A DNA stretch of 64,000 nt from Drosophila persimilis. Lineage: Eukaryota; Arthropoda; Insecta; Diptera; Drosophilidae. Positions 1 through 11,466 of this stretch are shown piece after piece. Numbering within the stretch: position 1 is the first letter of the stretch; each line of letters starts with the position of its first letter. The notes under the pieces are model-generated. The model did no database searches and was not told the origin of the DNA. It worked only from the letters and a program-made list of their open reading frames with translations. The DNA is taken from positions 14,074,001-14,138,000 of the forward strand of contig NW_020825298.1 of the NCBI RefSeq assembly GCF_003286085.1, written 5' to 3'. The position numbers and the translations under genes are program-made.

Positions 1-352
1 CAAAAGTAAGAGCGGGGGAGATCAACAAATAGGCAGCTCGGAATGCCACAGAGACTCTGACTATAAAATTCCTGCTCATCTCTTTCCCTTTCCAATGGAG
101 TGCCTTACTCTCATTTCGTAGAAATATCCTTCCTTAAGTATAGTTTTTGATTCACCTGGAGTACCTTTTCAGTCGGAGAACTTTTGTCCCAATAAACTTC
201 ACTATTTTTCACTATTAATTTACATTAATTGATTATTTGCTATCGCACAACCATGAACAAACACTAAAGTATTAATCATATCAGAGACCATGTCTGGTCA
301 TAGAACTAAATTGATTATTGCCCCCAATCTTCGTTCCGTGCCACTGGCTAGC

Positions 353-389
353 TATAAAAGTCTGCCCCGAGGCAGCCACTTCTTCATTC
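353..389 (+). promoter_or_regulatory. TATA box and initiator of the proline-rich secreted protein gene
   Basis: TATAAAAG lies at 353-360 and a TCATTC initiator at 384-389, with the presumed start A at 386. The spacing of about 33 bp is normal for a fly TATA promoter. The predicted 5' UTR is only about 12 nt before the ATG at 398. Confidence 0.65.
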
Positions 390-397
390 AGAGGAAA

Positions 398-1016
398 ATG
401 AAACTCCTTACGGTCTTCGCCTTCATATGTGGTAAGGTATCAATATAATCCGATCAAAATAAAATAACTAAAAATAGCCACCGTCTTCCTGATAGTCGGA
501 ACCTTTGCGGTGCTGCACGGCGTCTATGGCTCACCCGTGCCATCGCCAGCACCGGAGCCGAGTCCTGACGCAGATCCCAAGCCCAAGGCGGACCCAGAGC
601 CGGAGCCGGAGCCCAGCCCAGATCCAGAGCCCCTCCCAGAGCCCGCCCCAGAACCCCTCCCGGAGCCCGCCCCAGAGCCACTCCCGGAGCCCCTCCCAGA
701 ACCAGCACCCAGTCCCGTAGCCGAGCCCAGCCCCAATCCAGTGGCAGAACCCAATCCAAATCCATCTCCTGTTGCATCGCCAATGATGCCACAACCCATG
801 CTCCTGTCGGACAAACTAGATGCCAATTTCGTGGCCCTCTCTGCCAGTCCTGATCCAGCCCCAGCCCCGGCCCCGGCGCCAGCTCCAGCTCCAGCTCCGG
901 CTCCTTTCCCGGCTCCGCTGCCAGCTCCATCGGCAGTCGCCTTGGAGCCCATGGGCTATCCGGGCAGTCTCGATGATTTGGTGCCCGACAGTATTGCCGA
1001 GGCATTGCCAAACTAA
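398..1016 (+). CDS. Proline-rich secreted protein, two exons
   Basis: Exon 1 is 398-431 and exon 2 is 478-1016, joined across a 46-bp intron with a GTAAGG donor and a TAG acceptor. The spliced frame encodes 190 aa. The N-terminus ([20 protein letters not shown] and on to HGVYGS) is a long hydrophobic signal peptide, cleaved probably near GVYG/S. The rest is dominated by PEP, PEPxPEP and PAPAPAP tracts with little other structure, so the mature protein is probably extended and disordered. A (CA)15 tract sits in the 3' UTR (1075-1104) and AATAAA is at 1216-1221. I do not recognise an ortholog. Small signal-peptide genes near the Acp26A region are often seminal-fluid proteins, and that is the best guess for its role, but nothing in the sequence proves it. 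The opposite strand is also open through the repeats only because they are GC-rich. Confidence 0.8.
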
Positions 1017-1071
1017 GGAGGCAAGATCTCTGAAGAGATCACCACAGCAGCAGCTGTATTTCCAACGAGGC

Positions 1072-1074
<3 letters not shown>

Positions 1075-1104
<30 letters not shown>
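1075..1104. repeat. (CA)15 microsatellite
   Basis: An uninterrupted CA dinucleotide run inside the 3' UTR of the proline-rich secreted gene. Confidence 0.95.
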
Positions 1105-1107
<3 letters not shown>

Positions 1108-1215
1108 CATTCACGCATACACATATACATATATCTATGTATGTCTTCTCTTCTGGAACCTAAGGTATTACAAGCACTTTATGTATTGAATGTATCCCCC
1201 ACAGCATGAGCGGTT

Positions 1216-1221
1216 AATAAA
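1216..1221 (+). terminator. Polyadenylation signal of the proline-rich gene
   Basis: AATAAA lies 200 bp after the stop codon at 1016, in otherwise noncoding sequence. Confidence 0.5.
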
Positions 1222-4200
1222 TTGCAAAGAAAACTAAGCAGAATATAATAGATCGATTCTAGAAATATAAAGATTTTAGTTGAAAATATCTATCCGACTA
1301 CATCCGACTATAATAGATCAAAGTTCATCTGTGGGCTTTAGGGTTGCCACTTTATAACTTCGTCTTAACTTCTGGTAAATACAAGGCTTTCAATTGCAAA
1401 ATTTATCGTATGTTTGCGCTCAGGAGAACATACGAAAAGTCGAAAGAAATCTGTTCTTATGTTTTAATATATTATCTGTACAGTAACAATAATTAGGCGT
1501 CGTTTAAGGTATCGTTTTTAACCATTTTATCGTTATTTATCTTTAATTTAAACCAAGTTGTTATCCTCATTGAGAGTAGGCTTCAACAAACCCAAAAACA
1601 ACCAGACCAATCTCAGAACGAAAAAAAATCAGTGAAATATTTGCTACTCAAATCCATTTCCGATATCAACTTCCACATCAACTGATTACTGGGGCACGGC
1701 AGTCACATGAGACATCGACACCAGACGACAGACCAGACGACAGACCAAGCGACCAACCGACATAGAGACCAAGAGACCAACAGACCAGACCAACCACCGA
1801 CCGGATTTGAATGAAAAAATACCAAAGACTAACTGAGAGAATGGGACAGAGAGAGAGAGGGAGAGGGAGAGGGAGAGGGAGAGAAAAAATCACTTACAAA
1901 GAGGAAGCGACAGCTACAACAAGTTTTATCAATGAACTTAGTGTAAGGTTGACGACAAAAAGCCACAAAAGACAATGGAGAGGGCCAAGGGTGGAGATGG
2001 GAGGGGATGGGATGGGATGGACAACATAAAACCACACGAGAAAGATTCATTGATCAGTGGGTCTGGGTCTGGGTTTGGGCTCTGGGCTCTAGATGGGGTT
2101 CATCCGTTCGCAGAGCATCATTACAGGGTTTATTCATTGTCTGTGGGCATATAAATCGGTTTATTTATAGTTCCCCCTTCTTCATCCGCTGTCGATCGTA
2201 AAGCTTATCCCCACTAGAGCCTGCCTTCGTTCTCAATCGAGATATCAATTTACATGTTAACACATCGTGAGTGTTTGAATGGCGGACAAATTGGCAAAAG
2301 CCGACTATGAATGAACGAGCCTCCCTCCTCCATTGATAGCCGAAGAGCCGGTTTGCTGTTTAAGCCACATGGGAAAGGCGTAGACTCAATGGCCTGCCAA
2401 AATATCTTCAAAACGGTAGCAAGTCCATGAGGAGGCCTTTCAAAATTGTCCAGAAACTATTCTTTAAAGCGGGTTTTGGGTGGGGCTCTTGGGAAAGTAA
2501 GTTCTTTTCGAAATCAAAAGGGGTTCTTTTAGAAGAGTTTTGCTGGGCCACGATCTAAAGGCGACAACTTTGAAGGTATCGGAATAATCTTTCTTAGGGT
2601 TGATTAGACAGAGTCTTTGTGTATGAGATATCATTCATTTTATGCTATAAAAATGGAAATACTCAAATCATCCACTTTATTCGCGAAGAAACAGAAGCCT
2701 TTGTGCTATATTTATTCAAATTGTTTGCTGAAATCTTAAGAATAGATCATCAGAACTTAATTTTATTTAAACTGCAGTTCTTTCTGCGTTCTCCCTATTC
2801 TTTTTATGATCTGATTGATGTGCCTCCGCTTTAGGTTCTCCATTAACCATATTCTTTATGTCACCGTTTAAATATTCACAGCGTATTCTACATTATTTAG
2901 AAACTTTATGGAACTGCCGCGATCTTAAGTTGCAATTCCTATGATGGGCAAATTTATGTATTTGTGAAAATCGTACCATTGGCGATTCCCGGCAACCAGC
3001 AAAGCAGCAATGCCCACGAAAACTTGAAAGAGAGTTAAATTCAAATTTAAAAAGTATTCAAATACTTATCTAAATACCTATAAATGGTACGAGCCTCATC
3101 CCAACAAAGGTAGAAACTAAATGAAAATTGGACCACATATAAAAACACTTCAACAACATCAACTAATTAGCCACACTTATCATTTGGAAAATTCTATTAC
3201 TGTTTAGTAATTTTTAAGGGGTTTTCCACCAATCCATCTATCAATAATTCCCAGATCCATAAACCTCAATTGAGTGGCCAAAAAAGCCACCAATTAGGGC
3301 TAAAAGCATAGCCCTAATTACATAATGAATGACCGCAAAATTCACAAAATATAATCACAATCATTGAAAAAAAAATTAATACAATTAAATCGATATAAAT
3401 TATAAATGATATTCAATCATTTTTACAGAAAAATATGTGCATAAAAACACGCGAAAAACATCAAAAGCGGCATAATTAAAACAAAAACAAACGTCACTTA
3501 ATTATATTATCAACCGAAAAACACAACAACGACAAAAACGTAAAGTAAAAAACAAAAGAGAGAACAAAATATAATGCGAAAGAAGGGGAGGAGCCCGGAG
3601 AAGAATCGGAGAGGAACGGAGTGGAGTGGAGCAATGGGGGGCTGTTTTGGTGGGGCATAAAAGGCAGCTGGCAGCACATTAATTTATAATTATTTGTGCT
3701 ACCATCAAAGGGTTAATCAGAACAAGTGGCACTCTTGCTGGGCAGACGGCAAATCAACAGAAGATTGGAATATGGGATACTCTGTAAAGATGGAATATTG
3801 GGAAGAGCAAGGATAGAAGACGACCAACGATCAGGTGGATATTATCATCAATAAACGAGTACGCTATAGCATATTGATAAGTTCTGAGAAAAATATCTTT
3901 CGTTCTTCAATTAACATCATATTACAACCGAAGAAAAAAGGGTATGAGCAATCCCATGTGGCGCACATTTAGAGTAACAGAAACAGAAGCCCAAATGCGA
4001 GTACATTTTGTGGTCTGATGCCTTTCTTCCATTATTATTTTTGAGAGAAACAAATTTGAAATTAATTTCAACAACTGTGCGGGTCCCCTAGAGGTCTAGG
4101 CAGTGTGAGGGGCTCATAGTGGGTGTGTGGCAAGTGGGGGGCCCACAGAAGATTGCATAAACCCATCAACCATCCATCGACTCGAGACACTCGCCAGTCG

Positions 4201-7200
4201 CCAGTCGCCAGTCGCCGTGCTGCCTCATTAGAGCTAATCAAACTGAATGCTTTAATCAAAGTGGGGTTCGATTGCAAATCATTTTCCACTCACACTTTCA
4301 GGTTTTCATGTTTTCAGTTTTCAGTTTTCACTTTCAATTCGATTTCGATTCGATGGAAAGCACAAATACGGGCGTGTGGTGCAGAGGAGACCGCAGAAAA
4401 TGGCCAAACAACGAGTGAAGAAAATGAATGCGGAGAAATTAGCAAAACGTGAAGCAGAAACCGCAAAAGAAGAGGCCCACAGCCGCGGCGGTGACAGGCG
4501 TGGGAGAGTACTGCCAGAGATCTTAGCGAATTGGCCGACGATTAAGCAGAGCAGATGCCCAAGCTCGAGAGTCAAAGACGGACATCAGTATTGACACAAT
4601 GGGGTTTCAGAATCAGACAAATACGAGTACCAAAGCCAGGAGGCAGGCGACCCACAAATCAGACAAATGTCTGTGCCCCAGGACCTAGTGCCTTATCGGA
4701 ACGTTACGCTCGCGTGATTTGTTTGATTTGCGATTGTTTAAACATGGCTCTGTCTCGGGCCAACTCAAGCGGAAGGAGCCCAAGCCCTCTCACGCACCAA
4801 AACAGTTTCAGGGCTTACTTTACGTGACCTGGGACCTCAAATCGGGACACAATTAACTGATTAGCTCGCCGGCAATTGTCAGTTCTTTGGGCCAAAAGGG
4901 CAGCAGCAAAGTAAGTTAATTAATTGAATGGAAAATCTATAAAAGACAGACAAAACAGTGGAAGAGCTTTGAGTGTTTATGAGTGTCCCGTTTCGTGCAA
5001 GCAGCACGACGTTATATGCTCAGAGAGCGAGAGTGTCGTCGCAGACTTAATGTTGTTGTTGCTGACAGAGCGATAAAAGGAACTGATGAAAGAGAGCTGG
5101 AACGAATCAATTGCGAGAGCGGGCATTGCGTGGGAGAAGCAAAGCTTTTGTAGATGAAATGGAGATCAAAAGATAAGACAATTGCGACTGAACTGCGCTC
5201 GGTGGAAAAATACAACAGAAACGTAAGAGCAGGAATTTACGTGTGCGTCTCTGAAATATATGTACATGCATAAACATACATATGTACATAAATACAATAA
5301 TCCTCATCTACTAAAGCTTACATGCTCTCGCAATCAATTGCTTCATTCTATCGCTCTCTCTGAGAACGCCACTCTCAACCCAGAATATAATGCCCGTGCG
5401 AGCATAAGGAGCGTCCGCTAAGATCTCTACTACTACTAAATGCCTTATAACCAAACAATAGCACAAATTTAACCCACATCAGGGACTCTTGTGTTCTACA
5501 TACATTCCAGTGCAAGTTCCCTTATACCTCCTCCTTCTTACTCTATAAGCGGATAAATAAAAAACATTTCAATTCGCTATAACCAATTAGTCTTTTGAAA
5601 GCGCGCAAAGTGTTAAAATTCTCAATAAAAATATGGCCATAATCGGCTTCAATTATATTATGTTCCATTCAATTTGACAAGTAAACAAGTAACAATCCTT
5701 TCTGCGAAATTTTATTAAAATATAATTCAGTTTTAAATGCTGTCTGTCGGACTTTTAATCATTATTTTATGGAGATTTTTGTTGGACTAAAAAGCGGAGC
5801 CAGCACTTTAATCCCACATTGATTATGGATATTGATTTGCGGGGAAAACGTTAAACAATTATATTATAATCAGCCACATCCGAAAAACATTTAAAAAGAG
5901 GGCTTTTGTTTGATTTTTGTTTATTGTTTGTGTGTGGCGGCGGTTGATTAAAAAGATCTCCCACTGTTTGGTGCGTGTTTCGGCTTTTGGCCCCCACAAC
6001 AATACGTAGCCGGGGCGGAAATCAATCAATGATTGATAAGCATCGGCCAAATGGCAAATTAATTGATTGCAAAATGAATGAGAGAGGCCAAATCGAAGTG
6101 AGTATTAAATAAAGTATTAAATAAAGCTCTTGGGATAGAATGTCGAATGTGTGTGTGTGTGGTCTAAAGGATTGGCAAAGGACATCATCAAATTAATGAA
6201 TTGCCAGGCGGTGTCCTTTATGGGTTTAACACACAGTTTAGGCCTGTTTCTGTATGTGGTTTGTACCTCTTCTTGGTATGTGTGGGTTAATCAATTAATT
6301 AAAATTAAATCTTATCCGTTTCACTAGCCAAAGAGTCTCTAAGGCTCCCTACAAGGCCTACCTGAGGGAGTGCTCAAGTGAACACCTGGCCAAGAACCAT
6401 TGCCTGCTTGATGGCCAACACTTCACTGCTGAGTGGCCAACACTCACACTGAAGCGGCAACAAATGACTTTTGTATGGATTGGCATCAGCGGACAATAAA
6501 AATTAAATCGCATTCGTTGCGCCGCAGGACAGGAAACGGAAACGAACGACAATCGAAGAAGCAGCTCCTGCGGTGTCTTTGTGCCGCAAAAACCTTGCCT
6601 CCTTGAATGAACCAACCAATTTCCTTTCATTCATTGTCTATTTGAAAATACTTCCAATACTTCAAGCTGAGAGAGAGTCCAAGGCATCGACTGACAGATG
6701 GTTTTGGAAGAGTGTACAGATCTCTAAATATATTTTTAAAAAACTCGTAAAACACTCTTCCAACAAGTGTAAATCGTTTCACAAGCAAACAATTTATTTT
6801 TTCAAAGTTTAATTGTTGTTTAGAAAACTCTTCCTTTGCGCACACAAAACAAAAACGTAAAGACAAATATAATTTAAGCAAAAACATTTATGTGACAATG
6901 GATTTGATGTTCTCAGACTTTTGTTTTGTAAAGTACAATAAAAATATGAGTTTTTCATTACTTTTCCTGTGTTGCCCCTCTTAAAGGAACAACTTTTTCC
7001 CATGTTTACAGGAAGTTCTCCACACAAAGATCCGACTATGCAAATTGCCACCCCTTTCCTTTGTCGATTATCATGCGACTGGATGGATGGAGCTTTAATA
7101 TTTGCCAGTTGAACAAATAAATACACGTAAACTCAATGTGTTTGCTTAGCTGCACGAACCGCTGATAAGATGCGTCTAATCTTATGGATGTGTCGGGGAT

Positions 7201-7441
7201 GGGGGAGTTTCTGTGTCACCCTGTGTCCACCGGGCAATTATCAAGATCCAATTACAAACAAATGATTCAAATCATAAACAATATTAAACATCGAAACCAA
7301 CAAAGTCCCATCATTTGGCGGCATTTGCGTTTTTGTATCTGTCAGATAAGGCTTCCCCCGACTTCCTGTGCGAAATGAGGCAGCTGTTGAATTGCCGGAC
7401 AAGTGGTGGGATTGCTGCAAAAGATTGTCTATTGGAATCAT
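1222..7441. other. 6.2 kb without a supported gene; simple repeats
   Basis: I see no splice-supported or conserved coding sequence here. It contains a GA/GGGAGA tract at about 1848-1886, GGGAT repeats at about 1998-2018, three tandem copies of a 7-bp unit GCCAGTC at 4193-4213, and AT-rich stretches (3340-3480, 5560-5720). TATA-like sites near 3655 and 4938 are not followed by convincing reading frames. It may hold regulatory sequence of the flanking genes. Confidence 0.6.
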
Positions 7442-8584
7442 CTATAATATCTTCGTCGTGTGCTTGGCCTTCAACTCGAAGTAGTTTAGCAAATCTTTGC
7501 GTCCATTTTCGGGATTCACAATTCGAATAAATCGAATGGGGCGTAGCGCAAAGTAGATATTTATCCAAACGTCGGGTAACGGCATTCCACCTGGCATCAT
7601 CCGTCCCACACGATCCCACCGATTCCGATCGCAAGAGACCTCCACATCGTAGCAGATCTCCGCAGACTTTAGCCGTTCTATGACGCTTATGAAATTGATC
7701 CTATAACAGTGCCTCAGATCAATCAATGGCTCATTGTGGCTGCCACTGATACGCCGCAGAAAATATTTATCAAAGGCCACATCCTTCTCTGGCCACAAGG
7801 TGGTATGGCAGGGCACAAACTTGGGAATATTCTCAGGCTCTACGTGGCCGCGGGACGCGGGACGCACCACTAGATCTTCCTCACTCGTGAGGGGCAGTCC
7901 CACCAAGGAGAACAGCGACTGGATGTTCTCCATCGGATGACGGCCAATCCACTCGCATACAATCGAAAAGATCGCATCCTCTGAGACAACGAAGGTGTCG
8001 CGGGTCAGGATTTCCGCAAGTGTTGCTTTGGACACCATTAGGAAGGACTCTTCTTTGAGAAGTTCGGACGCCATTCGGTCCATGAACTGAAAGCATCGTT
8101 CGGCCAAATCTTCCAGACTGTTGCGACGCGCTGCGCCTAGCACCGTGAACACATTGTTGAGGTGCAGACTCTGTTCGAGACGTTTGTTTAGGACCATCTC
8201 TACTTTCTCCAATCCATATAGACGGGCTACGCCCAACACATCGACGATGGCAACCAAGGGTAGAGTAGAGATTGAAAGTGTGCCCGTGTAAATGTACGCC
8301 AAGATCACTTTGAAGGGTGCCAATGCCACCTCCAGGGGTACCTGACGATCCGTTGGCATAGAGCCGTGCAGAAGTTCGCGAAAGAAGTCACTCCGTGCGG
8401 CCAAAATCACACAGTGGGCCGGCAGTCGCTGATCCTCGACGCAGAACCACACATCCGCAAAGACCTCGCTCATACAACGACGACCCATATCCTCCATCAA
8501 GCTCTCGCCCAGGCGGACGTCTTCGATGTGCACCTCCTTGGGGCAGGACTGTTTCTTGGCAGACTTCCTCGAGTTGCTGCTCAT
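7442..8584 (-). CDS. BTB-BACK-discoidin protein, BTBD9-like, intronless
   Basis: A 380-aa protein read from one uninterrupted frame, with a good start context (CAAAATG). Residues about 41-145 form a BTB/POZ domain (FADVWFCVEDQRLPAHCVIL, then SDFFRELLHGSM). About 150-245 is a BACK domain (ending in the IFSIVCEWIGRHP region), and about 255-375 is an F5/8 type C (discoidin) domain with the pattern INFISVIERLK through RFIRIVNPENG. This order is that of BTBD9, whose family members act as Cullin-3 substrate adaptors and, in flies, affect sleep and dopamine. BTBD9 proteins normally carry two discoidin domains and are much longer, so this one is short by a domain. The lack of introns suggests a retrocopy or a divergent paralog. 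Function as a Cul3 adaptor is inferred from the family; the substrate is unknown. Confidence 0.85.
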   Translation of the reverse strand: MSSNSRKSAKKQSCPKEVHIEDVRLGESLMEDMGRRCMSEVFADVWFCVEDQRLPAHCVILAARSDFFRELLHGSMPTDRQVPLEVALAPFKVILAYIYTGTLSISTLPLVAIVDVLGVARLYGLEKVEMVLNKRLEQSLHLNNVFTVLGAARRNSLEDLAERCFQFMDRMASELLKEESFLMVSKATLAEILTRDTFVVSEDAIFSIVCEWIGRHPMENIQSLFSLVGLPLTSEEDLVVRPASRGHVEPENIPKFVPCHTTLWPEKDVAFDKYFLRRISGSHNEPLIDLRHCYRINFISVIERLKSAEICYDVEVSCDRNRWDRVGRMMPGGMPLPDVWINIYFALRPIRFIRIVNPENGRKDLLNYFELKAKHTTKIL

Positions 8585-10079
8585 TTTTGCACAGGCTCTG
8601 ATTTTGGAGAATGATTTTTCTGTGTAATATAATTCTGTATACTTATTATTCCCACATACCCCTTATGTAGTTTTCTTTCAATTTGAGTTTAGACACAATG
8701 AAAATTCGATTCCATCCTGTTCTCTAAAACAAAAACCCACCACCTTCAAATCGTTCTCCCTCAGAAATTTAAGCCATCATCATCACATATGACAAACAAG
8801 TCGCTGGCCTTTTTTTTTGTTGGAGGAACATTCTGTTCAAGATTATGGCATGGCCAAAAGGCTGATGCCCAAAAAATGTCTTGTCTTGTTTTTTTTGTTG
8901 GGTCTGGATGTGGTTGTCGTGTGCCGAAAATATAAATATCATGAGTATTTTAGTGTGTGGCTTTTTTATGCAATTTATTTTTGGTATAATTTCATATTTG
9001 ATTACGTGACAAATTTACAGAATGAGACGCCGCAGAAATGATGGGTCGCAGAAATGATTGTCGGGACGAACTGCTGGAAAGGATTATGCAAATAAGATTA
9101 AAGTAAATGACGGTCTTTGGGGGTCTAAAGAGATGATCGTACATATGTACATATAAGACTCGTTTTACACTCTGCAAATCTCTGCAAATGTGAGACTCCT
9201 CTCGCAGCGTTTTTCCGTTATGTAAGCACTTTTTGAGATATACAAATCCTACTCCGAAAACCATTTAGCATATTATTTCCTCCACACATTCCACATTCCA
9301 CAGGCTATCGTTTTCAAATGGCCCTGGCAATAAAACTAATAAAATGTGTTGAGCTAACAAAATGCATCTCATAAATTACCAGACATTTCGGGAACTCAAG
9401 CAGAGATGCGTCCAGCATCAGCGATCCGACGATCCACAAAAACTGAAAGTATGCATAAATCTGTCAAACGAAACGCTTTCAAGCAGTGCGGCGCGACGAG
9501 GCACAGTCCATTTAAAACCCATGAAACGCGACACTTTTACCCTAAAACCGAGTTCCAGCTAAGGTCTGAGTTCTCATAGCGCTACGAAACCCTTCACAAA
9601 TTAGAGCAATCCAAAAACAGATCCCCACAGGTAGCCGCAGAGACAGGTAGATATCTTGTCTAGATGTCTTCCGAAACGCACAAGTTGCGTCAACAAGGCG
9701 CCCTGGTCTTGGCCCAGTTTACTACGGACTCCATATTTTAGAAAGTAGATCTGGATCTACATTCTATACGAATGTTTATGATTTACAATTAGGGCCCGAC
9801 GGATGGCGGACGGGTTAAAGTGGAAGAGATGCGTTCTGATGCGAAATTTAGGTAAAGGATTGGAAGTTCCTTTTCATTGGATACAAATTCACAGTAGGAA
9901 GCAGTTGTCCGTCCATATCGAGCTGATAGAGAACAGTTTTCCTGATTTCTTTCCTTCTTGGACGTGCGCTTCCACAAACATACACCCAACCCTTTCTGCC
10001 ACCAACGAATCTATAATGAAACACAGACTTTTCTTGAAATGCATTTTCTAAAAACAAAAAGCCATTCCCTGCAGCAAAT
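8585..10079. other. 1.5 kb spacer between the BTB gene and the Acp26Ab-like array
   Basis: AT-rich sequence without a supported gene. On the minus strand 10057-9848 is open for 69 codons just downstream of the Acp26Ab-like stop codon and begins next to a good acceptor-like tract, but it has no signal peptide and no recognisable domain. I treat it as 3' UTR or spacer. Confidence 0.5.
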
Positions 10080-10423
10080 TTAACGTGCCACTCCCGTATC
10101 CAGCCTATACTTCATACGAGCAGCGGCTCTTTTGCTCATGACATCCGATTTCCCTTTGGATTTTTTTGTGCGGACCATCAGTCCATTACCAGTGTCCAAA
10201 TTATCCTCCACCTCGTTGCGGACAGTCCTTAGCTGCCCATCGATCATCTGCTGGGAACTGCTGCGCGAAATAGAGCGAATTCTGAGCTGTGGATCAGCCG
10301 TACTGCACCGCCAGATACAAATAGTGCCTACATAAAGAAAGTCTTCACATGTAGAGATCCACGTAGTAAAATAGTATTTGGTAAGGACTAACAGAAAAGG
10401 CAGAGCAACGAAGAGTAGTTCAT
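10080..10423 (-). CDS. Acp26Ab: Acp26Ab-like seminal-fluid protein, full-length copy
   Basis: On the minus strand exon 1 is 10423-10393 (31 nt, donor GTTAGT), the intron is 65 bp (10392-10328, acceptor ATGTAG) and exon 2 is 10327-10080 ending in TAA. The spliced frame gives 92 aa. The signal region reads MNYSSLLCLFCTICIWRCST, followed by a basic mature part containing SRSSSQQMIDGQLRTV and, later, TGNGLMVRTKKSKGKSDVMS. From memory, D. melanogaster Acp26Ab is about 90 aa, begins MNY, has a C-I-C-x-W signal segment and keeps a LRT and a SDVMS stretch in the same order, so I call this its ortholog or close paralog. Acp26Ab is a male accessory-gland peptide passed to the female at mating. It lies directly downstream of an ovulin-like gene on the same strand, as Acp26Ab lies beside Acp26Aa. 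A TATA/Inr promoter sits 54 nt upstream. Confidence 0.75.
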
Positions 10424-10471
10424 GCTGGAAAGATCTGATTTAAACTGTAGGAAAATTAATGGGATTTACAC

Positions 10472-10507
10472 TCGACTGTGGATCACCATAACTAATAAGG
10501 TTTTATA
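10472..10507 (-). promoter_or_regulatory. TATA box and initiator of the full-length Acp26Ab-like gene
   Basis: On the minus strand TATAAAA runs 10507-10501 and an initiator-like ACAGTC has its A at about 10477, 30 bp downstream. The predicted 5' UTR is about 54 nt. Confidence 0.6.
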
Positions 10508-10585
10508 TTGTATTACATTGTTTTCTGGTGGTAAATCAAGTGTGCTATTTGAAGGTTTTTCAGAGATGTCTCAGACTTTAAATTT

Positions 10586-10720
10586 CATGGTTGAAAGTTC
10601 TGTTGTAAATTGTGGAAATATCCATGGATTTACCTCCGACCTTTAATCATAAGCTTTTTTACGCAATCAGTGTTGTGGTAAATCAAATATATTAGTTAAA
10701 GATCTTTATGATTTAGTATA
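10586..10720 (-). pseudogene. Promoter-only fragment of the Acp26Ab-like repeat unit
   Basis: On the minus strand this stretch matches the sequence just upstream of the other copies (a CAACAGAACTTTC block directly before an ATG at 10588), but after the ATG it runs into a stop within five codons (MKFKV). It looks like a fourth, 5'-only relic of the tandem duplication. Confidence 0.55.
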
Positions 10721-10770
10721 TTTTTAATATATTTCATACAATATTTCATTCCAACATAATTGTAGTATGT

Positions 10771-10899
10771 TCATGGGTTTCTGTTTCTTCCTACCCTTAG
10801 ACATATGCTGCCTTTAAATAAAGATATCAGGATCTGTAGAGCTTTTAGTATATTTGGAAAGGACTTACAGCCAATGAATACCAACGAAGTGCAGTTCAT
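10771..10899 (-). pseudogene. Acp26Ab-like copy with deleted exon 2
   Basis: Exon 1 is 10899-10869 (MNCTSLVFIG, donor GTAAGT) and exon 2 starts at 10811 with the same CSICL continuation as its neighbour. After the TGTCT of exon 2 the sequence jumps to what is 3' flanking sequence in the 11364 copy (the AACAGAAACCC block), and a stop follows at 10773-10771, leaving 23 codons. The TATA box of the 11364 copy is replaced by an unrelated sequence here. An internal exon deletion together with promoter loss indicates a dead gene. Confidence 0.7.
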
Positions 10900-11150
10900 G
10901 GAGGACTTACATTCGACTTTTGATAACCTTAGCGAATAAACTTTTACATTGAATTAGTTTCGTGGTCAATCAAGTATGTTATTTGAATGTTTTTCAAGAT
11001 TTTGCAGACTCATAGTTTGAAACAAATCCCATTACAGGAGTTTTGCAGGTCCTTGGTTAAAGGCAACTTTTCGTAGTATTTGATTTAGTATATTTTCAAT
11101 ATATTTCATACTCGTAAATACTCGTATCTAAAGGGTTTCTGTTATTACAA

Positions 11151-11364
11151 TTACTGCCCGACTATCTTCTTGATATTATTGATGCCGTCCTTTACTGCAT
11201 TCGTAATTTCGGGTACAAGTGGAATTTTTTCAATTACACCAACACTGCATCGCCAGAGACATATGCTGCCTTTAAAATCGAAAGGAAGTCAGGATCTGTA
11301 GATCAGCTTTTAGAATATTTGGGGCGGACTTACAGCAAATAAATAGCAACGAAGTGTAGTTCAT
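11151..11364 (-). CDS. Acp26Ab-like copy with a new short amphipathic C-terminus (49 aa)
   Basis: Exon 1 is 11364-11334 (31 nt, donor GTAAGT), the intron is 64 bp, and exon 2 is 11269-11151 ending in TAA, for 49 aa in total. The signal part MNYTSLLFICCSICLWRCS is clearly related to the full-length copy (same codons, same intron position and phase). After TGCAGT in exon 2 the two copies diverge completely. The predicted mature peptide is about 30 residues (VGVIEKIPLVPEI then TNAVKDGINNIKKIVGQ), with hydrophobic residues spaced every three to four positions, as in an amphipathic helix. Its promoter is intact: TATATAAA with a TCATTC initiator 30 bp downstream. It is probably a secreted male-tract peptide. 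A cecropin- or andropin-like membrane activity is possible by shape only and is not shown by homology. Confidence 0.65.
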
Positions 11365-11432
11365 GGTGGAAAGTTCTGTTGTAAACTGTGAAAAAATGAA
11401 TGGAGCTATTTTCCACTTTGGATCACTATAAA

Positions 11433-11466
11433 GAATGAGATTTCATTCAATTATTGCTTTTATATA
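11433..11466 (-). promoter_or_regulatory. TATA box and initiator of the 49-aa copy
   Basis: On the minus strand TATATAAA occupies 11466-11459 and the consensus initiator TCATTC has its A at 11436, exactly 30 bp downstream. The predicted 5' UTR is about 72 nt. Confidence 0.7.

Noticed and set aside
1678-1893. Minus-strand frame with LPLPLPL and VGWSLGLSSG repeats
   Set aside because: Direct translation of a GA microsatellite and a GACCAGAC repeat.
9848-10057. 69-codon minus-strand frame directly after the Acp26Ab-like stop, preceded by an acceptor-like tract
   Set aside because: No start exon, signal peptide or recognisable motif; more likely 3' UTR. It could be reconsidered if spliced reads reach it.
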